The notes: generated by a model from the letters alone, not told the origin. Positions 46,288 to 55,541 are shown, counted from the stretch's first letter. The stretch: 64,000 nt of DNA from JAAXHH01 sp965225915 (GCA_965225915.1 OZ245326.1:1426001-1490000), one strand, 5' to 3'. Translations and numbers: made by a program.

Positions 46288-46997
46288 CACTGGTCACCGG
46301 CGCTTCTTCCGGAATCGGCCTGGCCATCGCCAGGCGCCTCGTCGAAATGGGTTATACCGTCTACGGTTATGCCCGGCACCACGGGAAGATGCCGTTTCAG
46401 CACGGCCGGTTCCACCCGGTGGACTGCGACGTCACCGATACCCCCCTTCTGCTCGAAAGGACCGAAGCGCTGGTCCAGGAAACCGGAGGCCTGAAAATCC
46501 TGGTCAACAACGCCGGTATAGGGTACTTCGGCCCCCACGCCACCATGGCGCCTGACCGGATAGAACGCATGGTGCGGACCAACCTGATCGCTCCCATGGT
46601 CCTGACCCGGTTGACCCTTCGGCACCTGGAGAAATCGAAGGGTTTTGTCGTCAACATCGCCTCCACCGCGGCGTTGAACCCGGGACCCTTCGGCGCCGCC
46701 TACGGCGCGACGAAGGCCGGCCTCCACCAGTTCGGACAAGCGCTCTTCAGCGAGATTCGGAAGAGCGGTGTCCGGGTGGTGACCCTGTATCCGGATATGA
46801 CGCGAACGCCCTTCTACGACGAGGCGGACTTCGAACCGGGAGAAGAGTCCGACGCCCATATCACGCCGGAATGCGTGGCCGACGCCGTCGCACAGGCTGT
46901 GGACCAGCGGGAAGGGACGGTGATCACGCAGATCGTCATAAAACCGCAGCGAACGAAAGTCGTCCATAAAGGGCCGCCGCGAGGATCGAAAGGATAA
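46278..46997 (+). CDS. Short-chain dehydrogenase/reductase
   Basis: A 239-residue classical SDR with the cofactor loop TGASSGIG, the NNAGIG motif, and the catalytic set S (NIASTAALN), Y and K (YGATKAG). The Arg in the second strand region (YGYARHHG) favours NADPH. Substrate unknown. It starts ten bases inside the SPL-family gene and ends the six-gene run that began at 41685. The 137 bases to the next gene contain nothing clear. Confidence 0.9.
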   Translation: MDVALVTGASSGIGLAIARRLVEMGYTVYGYARHHGKMPFQHGRFHPVDCDVTDTPLLLERTEALVQETGGLKILVNNAGIGYFGPHATMAPDRIERMVRTNLIAPMVLTRLTLRHLEKSKGFVVNIASTAALNPGPFGAAYGATKAGLHQFGQALFSEIRKSGVRVVTLYPDMTRTPFYDEADFEPGEESDAHITPECVADAVAQAVDQREGTVITQIVIKPQRTKVVHKGPPRGSKG

Positions 46998-47134
46998 TCA
47001 CCTTTCCGACGATACATTGAATGGACGATGCGCGGCAAAGCGCAACCGTAACGCCGCGAAGTGGATCAATCGGCCAGCTTTGCGGCGAACGCTTGAAATT
47101 GAACTGATTCCGAAAACACATGAAAGGAACACCG

Positions 47135-47950
47135 ATGCCCTACATCTCCTCGCTCCACGTCTATCCCATCAAGTCCTGTGCGGGACACGAACTAACGCGG
47201 GCGGAACTGGACGACCGCGGGATACGCCAGGACCGGTCATGGATCGTCGTCGGCGACGCGGGCAAGATGGTCACCCAGCGCGACAAGCCCGCCCTGGCGC
47301 TCGTACAGCCCGCCCTGGAAGAAGGGGGACTCTCCCTTTCGGCGCCGGAGATGGAGGACCTGTCGGTTTCACGCAAGGAGGTGGGCGACGTACTTGACAT
47401 GGAAGTATGGGGCGACCCGTGCGAAGGGGTCGACCAGGGCGACGACGCAGCGGACTGGTTCACCGCGTACCTGGGTACTTCCTGCCGCCTCCTTTATTTC
47501 AGACCCGGCTTCGTGCGACCCGTGGACCCGGACTACGCGCCCCGTCCAGACGACCAGGTGGGCTTTGCCGATTCATTTCCACTGCTGATGATCTCGGAAG
47601 CCTCTCTGGCGGACCTGAACGCGCGGCTGGCGGAACCCATCCGCATGAACCGCTTCAGGCCCAATATCGTGGTGGCCGACTGCCCGCCTTACGCGGAGGA
47701 CACGTGGATGCGGGTTCGAGCAGGGGACATGGAGCTCGACGTGGTGAAACCCTGCGGCCGGTGCAGCACGACCCTGGTCGAGCAGGAAAGCGGGACATCC
47801 GGTAAGGAACCGCTGAAGACGTTGTCGACCTACCGTATCCTCGGCGGGCCGAGTCCGGTGTTCGGGCAGAACGTCGTGCACCGATCACCGGGCGTACTGG
47901 AAGCGGGCATGGCCGTGAACATACTCGACAAGCGAGGGAAAACCACATGA
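47135..47950 (+). CDS. MOSC-domain molybdenum-sulfur protein (YcbX/mARC-like)
   Basis: A 271-residue protein with the N-terminal MOSC beta-barrel (PYISSLHVYPIKSCAGHEL) and the C-terminal MOSC domain. The key cysteine is in VKPCGRCSTT and the domain ends with LKTLSTYR. Relatives bind molybdenum cofactor and reduce N-hydroxylated compounds. ATG 47135 is preferred to ATG 47120 because AAAGGA lies six bases before it. The last four bases overlap the next gene (ATGA). Confidence 0.9.
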   Translation: MPYISSLHVYPIKSCAGHELTRAELDDRGIRQDRSWIVVGDAGKMVTQRDKPALALVQPALEEGGLSLSAPEMEDLSVSRKEVGDVLDMEVWGDPCEGVDQGDDAADWFTAYLGTSCRLLYFRPGFVRPVDPDYAPRPDDQVGFADSFPLLMISEASLADLNARLAEPIRMNRFRPNIVVADCPPYAEDTWMRVRAGDMELDVVKPCGRCSTTLVEQESGTSGKEPLKTLSTYRILGGPSPVFGQNVVHRSPGVLEAGMAVNILDKRGKTT

Positions 47951-49392
47951 GTCAACGCGTCATCACGATGCCGGCTGCCCGGTGCGACCTGGGTTTCGCA
48001 CGGATCGACATCACTCCCCCCGCGGGTATCTATCACCGCAGTTGGGGCGCGGCGAAGCATGATGCCTCCACCGGAGTGCACAAGCCACTGACCGCCTCCG
48101 GCCTCGTATTCCTGGACCCCGAATCGAAGGCGGAACACGTCCTCGTCTCCCTCGAACTGGGCTGGCTGCAGCCGGGCGATTTGCAACGGCTGTCGAACAC
48201 GCTTTCGTCCGGAACCGGTCTGCCCGCCGGGAGCGTCGTCATTACCTTCTCCCACACCCACGCCGCCGGCAACTTCGATCCGGACCGTATACACCATGAG
48301 GGCGGCTCGTTGATTCCAGGATACCTCGACGATCTTGCCTCCCGACTCGTTGGGCTCGCGAAAGATGCCCGGGCCGCGGTGAAGCCGGTCGAACTGGCCT
48401 TCGGATACGGACGGTGCGACCTGGCGTACAACCGCGACTATTGGGATGAAGAAAACCAACTGTTTGCCTGCGGCACCAACCCGGAACGATCCGGCGACGA
48501 CACGGTCGTGGTGACGCGCGTCAACGATCGAGAAGGCCAGCTCGTCGTCACACTCGTCAACTACAGTTGCCACCCGACCACCCTGGCCTGGGACAATACA
48601 CTCATCAGTCCCGACTACCCCGGAGCCATGCGGGAGGTCGTGGAAAGGGAGACAGGCGCGCCGTGCGTGTTCCTGCTGGGCGCAAGCGCTGATCTCGGTC
48701 CCCGGTACGGGTTCGTGGGCGAGACGGAGGCGGCGGACCGGAACGGCCGCCAACTGGGATACGCCGCGCTCTCTGCCATGGAGGCGCTCCTGCCCGACGG
48801 GACGGAGATGCGCTACGACGGTCCGGTGATTTCAGGCGCCACCGTGGGTGTCTGGCGCCATACTCCCTTGGAAGCGGTGCGCCAGCAGCGGCTCGAAGCC
48901 TTCGACACCGCCGAAATGACCCTGGACCTGCCCATGATGGATCTGCCCACTCAGGCGGAACTGGATCGACAACTCGCCGAGTGGCAGTCACGGGAAGAGA
49001 CGGCCAGTCGGGAAGGAAGAAACCAGGAAGCCGCCGACAGCCGGGCCCGGGTCGAGCGCATCAAGCGGGGCATGCGGCGTATCGAGGGTATCCCGCCTGG
49101 TGGAACGACCGCAGCGTACGGCGTCACGCTCTGGCGCATTGGAGAAGGCGTCCTCGTACTGGTCAGCGGCGAACCCTACAACGTGCTTCAACGCGAATTG
49201 CGGGCCCGCTTCCCCGGCACCGCGATCGTCGTGGTCGTGTTGTGCAACCGGGGGACGGGAGGATACCTCCTGCCCCGGGACGAATATGGCAAGGGTCTTT
49301 ACCAGGAACAGGCCGCGGTGATCGGCCCGGGCGGACTGGAAGTAGTGACCGAGGCCATAGTCCGGCAGATGAAGTCGTGGAATCTGAAGTAA
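47947..49392 (+). CDS. Neutral/alkaline ceramidase-like hydrolase
   Basis: A 481-residue protein related to the N-terminal domain of neutral/alkaline non-lysosomal ceramidases. It has the metal-site features VITFSHTHAAGN and TLVNYSCHPTTLAW, and FARIDITPPAG near the start. No signal peptide is seen and the C-terminal Ig-like domain of true ceramidases is absent, so an amide-lipid substrate is doubtful. A Glu/Arg-rich helical insertion lies near residues 335-385. It overlaps the MOSC gene by four bases. Confidence 0.8.
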   Translation: MSQRVITMPAARCDLGFARIDITPPAGIYHRSWGAAKHDASTGVHKPLTASGLVFLDPESKAEHVLVSLELGWLQPGDLQRLSNTLSSGTGLPAGSVVITFSHTHAAGNFDPDRIHHEGGSLIPGYLDDLASRLVGLAKDARAAVKPVELAFGYGRCDLAYNRDYWDEENQLFACGTNPERSGDDTVVVTRVNDREGQLVVTLVNYSCHPTTLAWDNTLISPDYPGAMREVVERETGAPCVFLLGASADLGPRYGFVGETEAADRNGRQLGYAALSAMEALLPDGTEMRYDGPVISGATVGVWRHTPLEAVRQQRLEAFDTAEMTLDLPMMDLPTQAELDRQLAEWQSREETASREGRNQEAADSRARVERIKRGMRRIEGIPPGGTTAAYGVTLWRIGEGVLVLVSGEPYNVLQRELRARFPGTAIVVVVLCNRGTGGYLLPRDEYGKGLYQEQAAVIGPGGLEVVTEAIVRQMKSWNLK

Positions 49393-49433
49393 ACCAGGGT
49401 GGAACATGGCGTAAATCAAAGAGGAGCGGCAAC

Positions 49434-50531
49434 ATGTCAGCAGGCAACATACGCATCGGGCTCATCGGTCTCGGTACGGTTTGCGAAATGGTGCATTACC
49501 CCGGGTTCTCCCGCATTCCCGGCGTGGAGATCGCCGGTCTCTGCGAGGTGGACGAGGGTCTCCTTGCCCGCAGGCAGGCGCAGTGGGGCATCACGAAGGG
49601 CTTCACGGACGCGGACCGGTTCCTCACCAACGTCAAACCGGACGCCGTGGTCGTGGCCGTACCGAACGTGTACCATCACGGTATCGTACTGAAAGCCATT
49701 TCATCGGGCTGTCACGTACTTTGCGAAAAGCCGATCGGCATGACCGTGGCGGAAACCGTCGACATGTACGATACCGCGCGCAGCGCCGGCGTACGGCACA
49801 TGACCGCCTTTACCTATCGGTTCGTTCCGGGCATGCGCTACCTGAAGCACCTGGTCGATGAAGGCCATCTCGGCGAAATCCGGCACGCGCGCTTCCAGCG
49901 ACTGCAGGACTGGGGCGAGCATTCCGTGGGTTGGCGCCAGTACAGGCGCATGGCGGCCACCGGTGAACTGGGGGACATGGGCATACACCGTATCGACTTC
50001 GCCGAAAACCTGCTCGGCCCGATCAAGTCGGTATGCGCGTCGTTGAAACAGGTAGTGCCGCGGGATCGTATGGAGGACGGCAGGCCCTGCGAACCGCAGG
50101 ACGTGGAAGACTGGGTCGCGTGGATCGCAGAGTTCGAATCGGGAACCACGGGCGTTTTCGAAATGGGGAAACTGACCAAGGGCCACGGACCCGGCGGTGA
50201 CCACGACATCTGCGAGTTGAACGGGAGCAACGGGTCCGCCGCCTATCAGCTCCACACCCCCTTTGCCATAATGACGGGTCCACGCCGGGAAAAATACCGG
50301 CTACGCAAAGTACCACAGCGCTTCCTCACCCTGCCCGGTTCGCCCCGCGACCCGAAAGAGGGCGATCCGGTCCAGACGTTTCGCTACGATCAGGCCTGGG
50401 AGTTCATCAGCGCGATACGCGAGGGACGAGACTGCGTCCCTACCTTCTACCACGGCATGCGCGCCCAGGTCGTGGCCGAGGCCATCCTCGAAGCGGCGGC
50501 GTCACGGCGGTGGGTCGACCTCCCGGCCTGA
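49434..50531 (+). CDS. Gfo/Idh/MocA-family oxidoreductase
   Basis: A 365-residue NAD(P)-dependent sugar or polyol dehydrogenase. The Rossmann start is IRIGLIGLGTVCE, followed by the conserved CEKPIGMT and the substrate-domain motif GELGDMGIHRIDFAE. ATG 49434 is supported by GAGGAG seven bases upstream; the frame is open far upstream inside the ceramidase-like gene but that part is a shadow. The exact substrate is unknown. Last gene of the MOSC/ceramidase-like run. Confidence 0.9.
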   Translation: MSAGNIRIGLIGLGTVCEMVHYPGFSRIPGVEIAGLCEVDEGLLARRQAQWGITKGFTDADRFLTNVKPDAVVVAVPNVYHHGIVLKAISSGCHVLCEKPIGMTVAETVDMYDTARSAGVRHMTAFTYRFVPGMRYLKHLVDEGHLGEIRHARFQRLQDWGEHSVGWRQYRRMAATGELGDMGIHRIDFAENLLGPIKSVCASLKQVVPRDRMEDGRPCEPQDVEDWVAWIAEFESGTTGVFEMGKLTKGHGPGGDHDICELNGSNGSAAYQLHTPFAIMTGPRREKYRLRKVPQRFLTLPGSPRDPKEGDPVQTFRYDQAWEFISAIREGRDCVPTFYHGMRAQVVAEAILEAAASRRWVDLPA

Positions 50532-50561
50532 ACACGCACCCTCGACCTTCTGACAAACCGC

Positions 50562-50590
50562 TTGACATCGCGTGCTGTCGGCTTTATATT
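50562..50590 (+). promoter_or_regulatory. Consensus sigma70 promoter
   Basis: TTGACA (50562-50567), exactly 17 bases, TATATT (50585-50590), the best promoter in the window. Transcription would start near 50597. No ribosome site with a credible gene follows before the terminator at 50812-50835. Confidence 0.8.
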
Positions 50591-50596
50591 TCAATC

Positions 50597-50835
50597 ACAA
50601 TTGGTACTCACGCCATGTATATTTCGTCAGGAGTCCGCCTATAATTCGTCGCTAAAGATTTGTACTGGTTGGTTGAGCAAATTAATCGGTTCGCTTGCCC
50701 GTTTTAATGAAGCGGGACCCGGCGTAAAATGCAAATCTGATGCGCGATAGGTGGAGTAGTGACCGCGACGCCCAGGCCGGACATTCCGGTCTCCTAAGTC
50801 GCTGGCGCACTGGAATCCTGGCGATTCCGCTTTTT
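50597..50835 (+). ncRNA. Candidate structured non-coding RNA, about 240 nt
   Basis: The stretch between a consensus promoter and an intrinsic-type terminator has no credible ORF but can fold. GCGAC (50764-50768) pairs with GTCGC (50798-50802) around a perfect inner hairpin CCGGA-CAT-TCCGG. I looked for SRP RNA, RNase P RNA and tmRNA signatures and did not find them; a 6S-type RNA is not excluded. The end points are inferred from the promoter and terminator. Confidence 0.4.
50812..50835 (+). terminator. Intrinsic terminator of the candidate RNA
   Basis: GGAATC (50812-50817), a five-base loop and GATTCC (50823-50828) are followed by GC and TTTTT (50831-50835). The six-base-pair stem is short but the T-run is right after it. 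Confidence 0.55.
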
Positions 50836-51095
50836 AAGCGCCCTTTACGATCTCCCTTACATCTCGCGTTCACCAGTTCCAGGATAGGCAAAGTGCCTAT
50901 CGAAGGCCGGAATTCATAGGACGAAAAGGGTCCGTTCCCCAATGCGCAGGCACCGGATGGCTGGTGTGTCAGGCACGTGGTTCGGACCGGAGACGGACAC
51001 AACGCGAGTGACGAGAGGGGCCATGAAAATAGGATAATCCGTTGACCTGCCGGAGATGAAATGTACCTATGGAATGGAATCGGAGGAGAAAGATC
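50836..51095. other. Intergenic stretch before the PorV-family gene
   Basis: Contains a perfect 8-bp hairpin, GATAGGCA-AAG-TGCCTATC (50883-50901), without a T-run. No gene is seen. It is probably the promoter and leader region of the outer-membrane protein gene. Confidence 0.45.
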
Positions 51096-52034
51096 GTGAA
51101 AAACTTATGTTACCTGCTCATCGCAATCCTGCTGGCCCTGCCGGTCCAGCGAGTCCAGGCGGGTGTCGGCCAGGCCGGCGGCCTGTTCCTGCAAATCGCC
51201 CCCGACGCCCGGTCCACGGCCATGGGAGAGACCGGTGTCGCCCACGCAAGGGGCGCCTTGGTGCCGGCGTGGAATCCCGGGGGCCTGGGGTTTCTTGAAA
51301 ACAGCGGCGTATCGGCAACCTATTTCAAATGGCTGCCGTACCTGGCGGACGACCTCTACTACCTGCATTTTTCCTATGTGCATCCCGTGGAGGGCATCGG
51401 CACATTCGGTGTCAGCCTGCCCTATCTTTCGCTTGGAGAACAGGAGAGGATCAACGCGGCCGGTGACAGTCAGGGCACGTTCAACAGTTCGGACATGGCC
51501 GTCTCTCTTTCCTACGGCCGCCAGATCAACGAATTGCTGGGGATCGGTTCTAACCTGAAGCTTATACGGAGCGCGCTCTCGGACGAGGACGGCGGCGTGG
51601 GGACAAGCTTCGCCCTGGATTTCGGCGTGACCGCAAACGTCCTGCCTCGTTTTACCGTGGCCGGCGTCGTCCAGAACCTGGGAACGGAGATCAAGTACAA
51701 CAATCCGGACCAGGGCGATCCCCTGGCCCGTAATCTCAAGGTAGGCGCCGCGCTGAAGGCCCTTGATACCGAGACGAACAGCCTGTTGCTGGCCTGCGAC
51801 ATAAATCGGCTGCTCCTCAAGGACAGCGGGAACATCATCAATATCGGCGTCGAATTCTGGTACCGTGATTTCATCGCGCTGCGAACCGGGTACGTCCACG
51901 ACCCCGATGGCGACGTGAAAACGCCCACTTTCGGCGGCGGCGTGCAGTGGAAGATGTATCGCCTCGATTTCAGCTATACCACCAGCTCGACGCTCCAGGA
52001 CATCACCAAGTTCACCATTTCGGCGAACTTCTAA
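51096..52034 (+). CDS. PorV/PorQ-family outer-membrane beta-barrel protein
   Basis: A 312-residue outer-membrane protein of the PorV/PorQ (UPF0164-type) family found in FCB-group bacteria, in some of which PorV serves the type IX secretion system. The first mature stretch reads GGLFLQIAPDARSTAMGETG with AWNPGGLGF after it, typical of the family. The rest is alternating barrel strands ending in the aromatic FTISANF. I choose GTG 51096: GGAGGA lies eight bases before it and it gives a neat signal peptide (VKNLCYLLIAILLALPVQ). ATG 51069 is upstream but lacks a ribosome site. Confidence 0.85.
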   Translation: MKNLCYLLIAILLALPVQRVQAGVGQAGGLFLQIAPDARSTAMGETGVAHARGALVPAWNPGGLGFLENSGVSATYFKWLPYLADDLYYLHFSYVHPVEGIGTFGVSLPYLSLGEQERINAAGDSQGTFNSSDMAVSLSYGRQINELLGIGSNLKLIRSALSDEDGGVGTSFALDFGVTANVLPRFTVAGVVQNLGTEIKYNNPDQGDPLARNLKVGAALKALDTETNSLLLACDINRLLLKDSGNIINIGVEFWYRDFIALRTGYVHDPDGDVKTPTFGGGVQWKMYRLDFSYTTSSTLQDITKFTISANF

Positions 52035-52059
52035 GCGCGGTTTCGAGGGGATGGGTTCC

Positions 52060-52893
52060 CTACTCTTCAACCAGCCGGATCTCGTAGAGCCTGGGCCACC
52101 ATTTTCCAGTGACGAACAGACGGTCCCGCAGGGCATCGTAGGCAATTCCGTTGAGCACGTCTGCCCTGAGCCGGGCTTCCTCGGGTTCGAGCAGTCCCTC
52201 CAGGTCGATCCAACCGGTTACCCAGCCGCTGGCAGGATCAATCCGGGCGATGCGGTCTTCCTGCCAGATGTTGGCGTAGATCTCCCCCTTGACATACTCC
52301 AGTTCGTTCAGATAGCGTACCTGGCCGTCCTCATCCCGCACGATCACCCTGCCGATCTCTGCGAAGGTCACCTTGTCACGGAAGTACAGGGTGGACGACC
52401 CGTCACTCATTACAAACCGCTCTCCGTCGTAGGCAATGCCCCATCCCTCGCCTGGATAGGCTACGCTCCTGATTAAATCGAAAGTCCCTCTGTCGTAGAT
52501 GAAACCGACGCCGGATTTCCAGGTCAGCTGGATGATCTTGTCGTCGAAGATTGCGAGTCCTTCCCCGAAGATCGTCGAAGAGAGACTGCGGATCCGTTCC
52601 ACGTCGCCGGTCTGCAGCACAACCTCGCGTAAAGTGGAACGACCGTAGTTCCCGGTGCTTTCGTACAGCGTGTCACCCAGGACCGCCAGGCCCTGCGTGA
52701 AGGCGACGGTATCGTGGGGAAACGTGTTATCGACCACATATGTAAACCGCTTTGCCGGTTCCATGACCGCTGGATCGGGACCACCAGTGGGTGTCACCGG
52801 TGTTCGCGCTCCCGAGTTCGTCGGTTCGGAACAGGCGGCGATGCTGAACAGACCCGCCAGGTAGATCAGGGCGGTGCAGATATTTCGGATCAT
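52060..52893 (-). CDS. Glutamine cyclotransferase-family lipoprotein
   Basis: A 277-residue lipoprotein (signal ends LFSIAAC) with the five-bladed propeller of the plant-type glutaminyl-peptide cyclotransferase family. Landmarks are FPHDTVAFTQGLAVLGDTLY, STGNYGRS, LTWKSGVGFIYD, LNELEYVKGEIYANIWQEDR and LNGIAYDALRDRLFVTGKWW. It would turn N-terminal glutamine of exported proteins into pyroglutamate in the periplasm. It is 12 bases after the GNAT gene and is the last gene of the minus-strand run. Confidence 0.9.
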   Translation of the reverse strand: MIRNICTALIYLAGLFSIAACSEPTNSGARTPVTPTGGPDPAVMEPAKRFTYVVDNTFPHDTVAFTQGLAVLGDTLYESTGNYGRSTLREVVLQTGDVERIRSLSSTIFGEGLAIFDDKIIQLTWKSGVGFIYDRGTFDLIRSVAYPGEGWGIAYDGERFVMSDGSSTLYFRDKVTFAEIGRVIVRDEDGQVRYLNELEYVKGEIYANIWQEDRIARIDPASGWVTGWIDLEGLLEPEEARLRADVLNGIAYDALRDRLFVTGKWWPRLYEIRLVEE

Positions 52894-52905
52894 TAGCGCG
52901 GTTTC

Positions 52906-53391
52906 CTACAGTTTCCTGTACATGATGAGGGCATCCACCAGGCCGTATTCCGGATGATTGAACGCGCCCGGTATGGTACCGGCCACCGTAAACCCCAGGT
53001 TCCGCCAGAGCGCCACGGCCCGGTGGTTTGTACTGACTACCATGTTGAACTGCATGGCCAGGAATCCCTCGCGGCGCGCTTCGTTGAGGGCGTGTTTTCC
53101 TATCGCGCGTCCCACGCCGCGACCCTGGCAGTCCGGATCAACCATGAAACCCGCGTTGGCCACGTGCGCGCCCTGTCCCGGCTGGTTGGGCCGGATATAG
53201 TAGGTGCCCACCGTATGATCGCCATCCAGCGCGACGTAGGGCCGGGTCGGCGGCGCCATCCACAACGCGTATGCTTCCTGCCTGTCCGTCTCGGGCGGAT
53301 AGGGATAGGTGTCGCCCGCCTGAACGACCCGGTGAAAGATCGTCCAGATGGCTTCGAAGTCATCCTCTACGGCATGCCGGACACGAATCAT
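52906..53391 (-). CDS. GNAT-family N-acetyltransferase
   Basis: A 161-residue single-domain GNAT. Acetyl-CoA binding is by motif A (DPDCQGRGVGRAIGKHAL), and VSTNHRAVALWRNLGF follows. Substrate unknown; the family includes phosphinothricin-type acetyltransferases. Its ATG overlaps the stop of the ankyrin gene (ATGA at 53388-53391). Confidence 0.88.
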   Translation of the reverse strand: MIRVRHAVEDDFEAIWTIFHRVVQAGDTYPYPPETDRQEAYALWMAPPTRPYVALDGDHTVGTYYIRPNQPGQGAHVANAGFMVDPDCQGRGVGRAIGKHALNEARREGFLAMQFNMVVSTNHRAVALWRNLGFTVAGTIPGAFNHPEYGLVDALIMYRKL

Positions 53392-54455
53392 CCAGTCCCT
53401 CGCTCAAGTATCAGGGATTCGATCACCTTCCGTTTCCGATCCCGGGCGATGTCCAGTGCCGTAGCGCCATCCTGGTCCCTGATCGACGGGTCGGCGCCCT
53501 GGTCGAACAGGTAACCGGCGAAATCCTTCCCGGCGCCGCGGACGGCGGCCCAGTGAAGCGCGGTGCGCCCACGGTGGTGATCGGCGGCGTTGACGTTCGC
53601 GCCGCGGTCGATAAGGAACCGCGCCATGTTGTACGTTCCGTACTGGACCAGTTCGCTGAGCGTGTCGTCCACGGCGGGGTGCCGGATGTCGGCGCCCGCC
53701 GCCAGCAGGCGTTCCACGCTTTCGTAGTCCACGTTCCACAGGGCGGTGACCAGACCGGGATCGGGTTTTGCGCCGGCATCCAGAAGGGCATCCATCATGG
53801 ATGGATTGCCGACGGCGGAGGTCAGGGCCGGTGGCGGCCTGTTGACTTCCGCACCCCGTTCAAGGAGCATCACCAAGATCTCATCGAGCCACGCCGCTTG
53901 TGCCGGATCATCACTTCCCACTTTCGAGGCCGCGCAGTAATTCAGGGGACGCCACCGGTTCTCGTCCACCGCGGTGGCCAGGTCGGGATCCACGTCGAGA
54001 AGTGCACGAACGCGGTCTCTCTCGCCGAGCGCCGCGCTGACGAAGATGTCCCAGTCCTCGATGTACTCCCTAAGCGCCGGCAGGAACCGGATCTCGCCAT
54101 CAATGGCCGCCAGGCAGGGCGCCGTCATGCGACCGTGACCCCCGCGAAGGTCTACGCGGGCGCCGTGTTCGAGGAGAACGCGCACCGTTTCGACGTGACC
54201 AGGGCGTTTGGGTATGGTTTTCTTATGCTCTAGTATGCGATGCAGGGGACGGTGACGGTGGTTGTTGCGGCTCATGACGTTCGGGTCGGCGCCATGTTCG
54301 ATCAGCGTTTTCACGACCAGCGCGTGTCCCTCAAAGGCGGCCGTCATGATGGGTTGCCAGTTCAGGGCCGCCGCCGGGTCATCTTTCAACATGGCTATTA
54401 CCAGGTCCAGGTCGCCGGAACGCGCTGATTCCGTCAGCTGTTTTTCCAGTGCCAA
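53388..54455 (-). CDS. Ankyrin-repeat protein
   Basis: A 355-residue protein made almost wholly of ankyrin repeats. Clear ones include VVKTLIEHGADPNVMS, VRVLLEHGARVDLRG, VMLLERGAEVNRP, ARFLIDRGANVNAAD with GRTALHWAAVRG, and LFDQGADPSIRDQDG. There is no signal peptide. I place the start at TTG 54455 because GAGGAGG lies just before it; the earlier TTG at 54470 overlaps that ribosome site. It probably mediates protein contacts; partner unknown. The dehydrogenase stop is 11 bases upstream. Confidence 0.85.
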   Translation of the reverse strand: MALEKQLTESARSGDLDLVIAMLKDDPAAALNWQPIMTAAFEGHALVVKTLIEHGADPNVMSRNNHRHRPLHRILEHKKTIPKRPGHVETVRVLLEHGARVDLRGGHGRMTAPCLAAIDGEIRFLPALREYIEDWDIFVSAALGERDRVRALLDVDPDLATAVDENRWRPLNYCAASKVGSDDPAQAAWLDEILVMLLERGAEVNRPPPALTSAVGNPSMMDALLDAGAKPDPGLVTALWNVDYESVERLLAAGADIRHPAVDDTLSELVQYGTYNMARFLIDRGANVNAADHHRGRTALHWAAVRGAGKDFAGYLFDQGADPSIRDQDGATALDIARDRKRKVIESLILERGTG

Positions 54456-54466
54456 AGGCTTCCTCC

Positions 54467-55516
54467 TCAATACCTTACGGCGACCTTGATCACTTCGTCC
54501 GGCGCGTGCCTGATCTTGCCGTAGGCTTCAGGGAGTTCGTCCGGCGTAACGACGGGGTCGGGCAGGCCATGGGGATGCAGCGTACCCTCCCGGAACAGGC
54601 GGACCAGGGTTTCTAATATCCGGTCTTCTTCCCAGAACTGGCCCCGCTGGGGATGGCTGCAGGCCCGGGCAGAGACGATGTCGATCTGGTTGAAATGAAA
54701 TTCCTCGCCCAGGTACAGCCCCCGGGCGTCGCCCAGGTAGAAGGCCAGGGGCACCACCCGGCCCGCGTACCGTGTCGCCCGAATTGCCTGGTTGAGCGCG
54801 TGGTAGCTCCCGCTGGCCTCTATGGTGACGTCCGCGCCGAGTTCGAGCCACTTGCGGGACGCCATGCCGAAATCGCCCACCTCTTCCGGATCCACCGCCA
54901 TGGTGGCCCCGTGGCGCACGGCCAGTTCGCGTCGGCGGGCGATCGGGTCGACCGCAATCACGTCGACCGCGCCCGACAGCGTGGCCAGTTGGACCGAGAA
55001 GAGGCCGATGGCGCCCATGCCGAACACCATGACCCGCTCGCCGATCCGAACCTGTCCGTCCCGTACGGCCGCCAGGGCGAAGTTGGCGGGATCGAGACAG
55101 CAGGCGGCCTCCCCGGTGAATCCCGGAAGCAACGGCTTGAAATGACGTCCCTGGTGGACCGTTCTGAATCCGCCATAACCATATACCCGGTCACCCTCCT
55201 TGATGCCCTCGACCTCCCTGCCAACGGCCATGACCGTGCCTACGGTCGTATTCCCCACGGGCTTCCACGTCGTCGGATCGTAAGGGCTGGCGCGGGACCG
55301 GTCGAAGACCCTGCCGTCCCGGTCCATGGGAACGCTCGCATAAATGGACTCTCCCGTGATTTCGCCTTTTTCCGTCCCGTGTTTCGCCGCGGTGAATTCG
55401 CTGCGGACGCGCACCTCGTCGGGACCGGGATCATCCAGAGTGTAGGATTCCCAGCGGGGTTCAAAGGCATTGTTACAGACCAGTTGCAGCAGTTCGATAC
55501 CATCTATGATGGCCAT
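54467..55516 (-). CDS. Medium-chain (zinc-type) dehydrogenase/reductase
   Basis: A 349-residue alcohol-dehydrogenase-superfamily protein with the Rossmann motif GERVMVFGMGAIGLFSVQLA and the GDRVYGYGG barrel motif. The usual catalytic zinc Cys/His pair near residue 40 is replaced by KHGTEKGEITGE, as in sugar and bacteriochlorophyllide-type relatives, so zinc use is uncertain. The substrate may be a sugar alcohol, given the GH32-like gene 25 bases upstream; that is inference. GGAGG is five bases before the ATG. Confidence 0.87.
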   Translation of the reverse strand: MAIIDGIELLQLVCNNAFEPRWESYTLDDPGPDEVRVRSEFTAAKHGTEKGEITGESIYASVPMDRDGRVFDRSRASPYDPTTWKPVGNTTVGTVMAVGREVEGIKEGDRVYGYGGFRTVHQGRHFKPLLPGFTGEAACCLDPANFALAAVRDGQVRIGERVMVFGMGAIGLFSVQLATLSGAVDVIAVDPIARRRELAVRHGATMAVDPEEVGDFGMASRKWLELGADVTIEASGSYHALNQAIRATRYAGRVVPLAFYLGDARGLYLGEEFHFNQIDIVSARACSHPQRGQFWEEDRILETLVRLFREGTLHPHGLPDPVVTPDELPEAYGKIRHAPDEVIKVAVRY

Positions 55517-55541
55517 GCTATCCTCCGATGCTGCCGGTGTT

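Noticed and set aside
48981..49433. Upstream extension of the Gfo/Idh/MocA frame
   Set aside because: It lies inside the ceramidase-like gene in another frame; the ribosome site and family alignment support ATG 49434.
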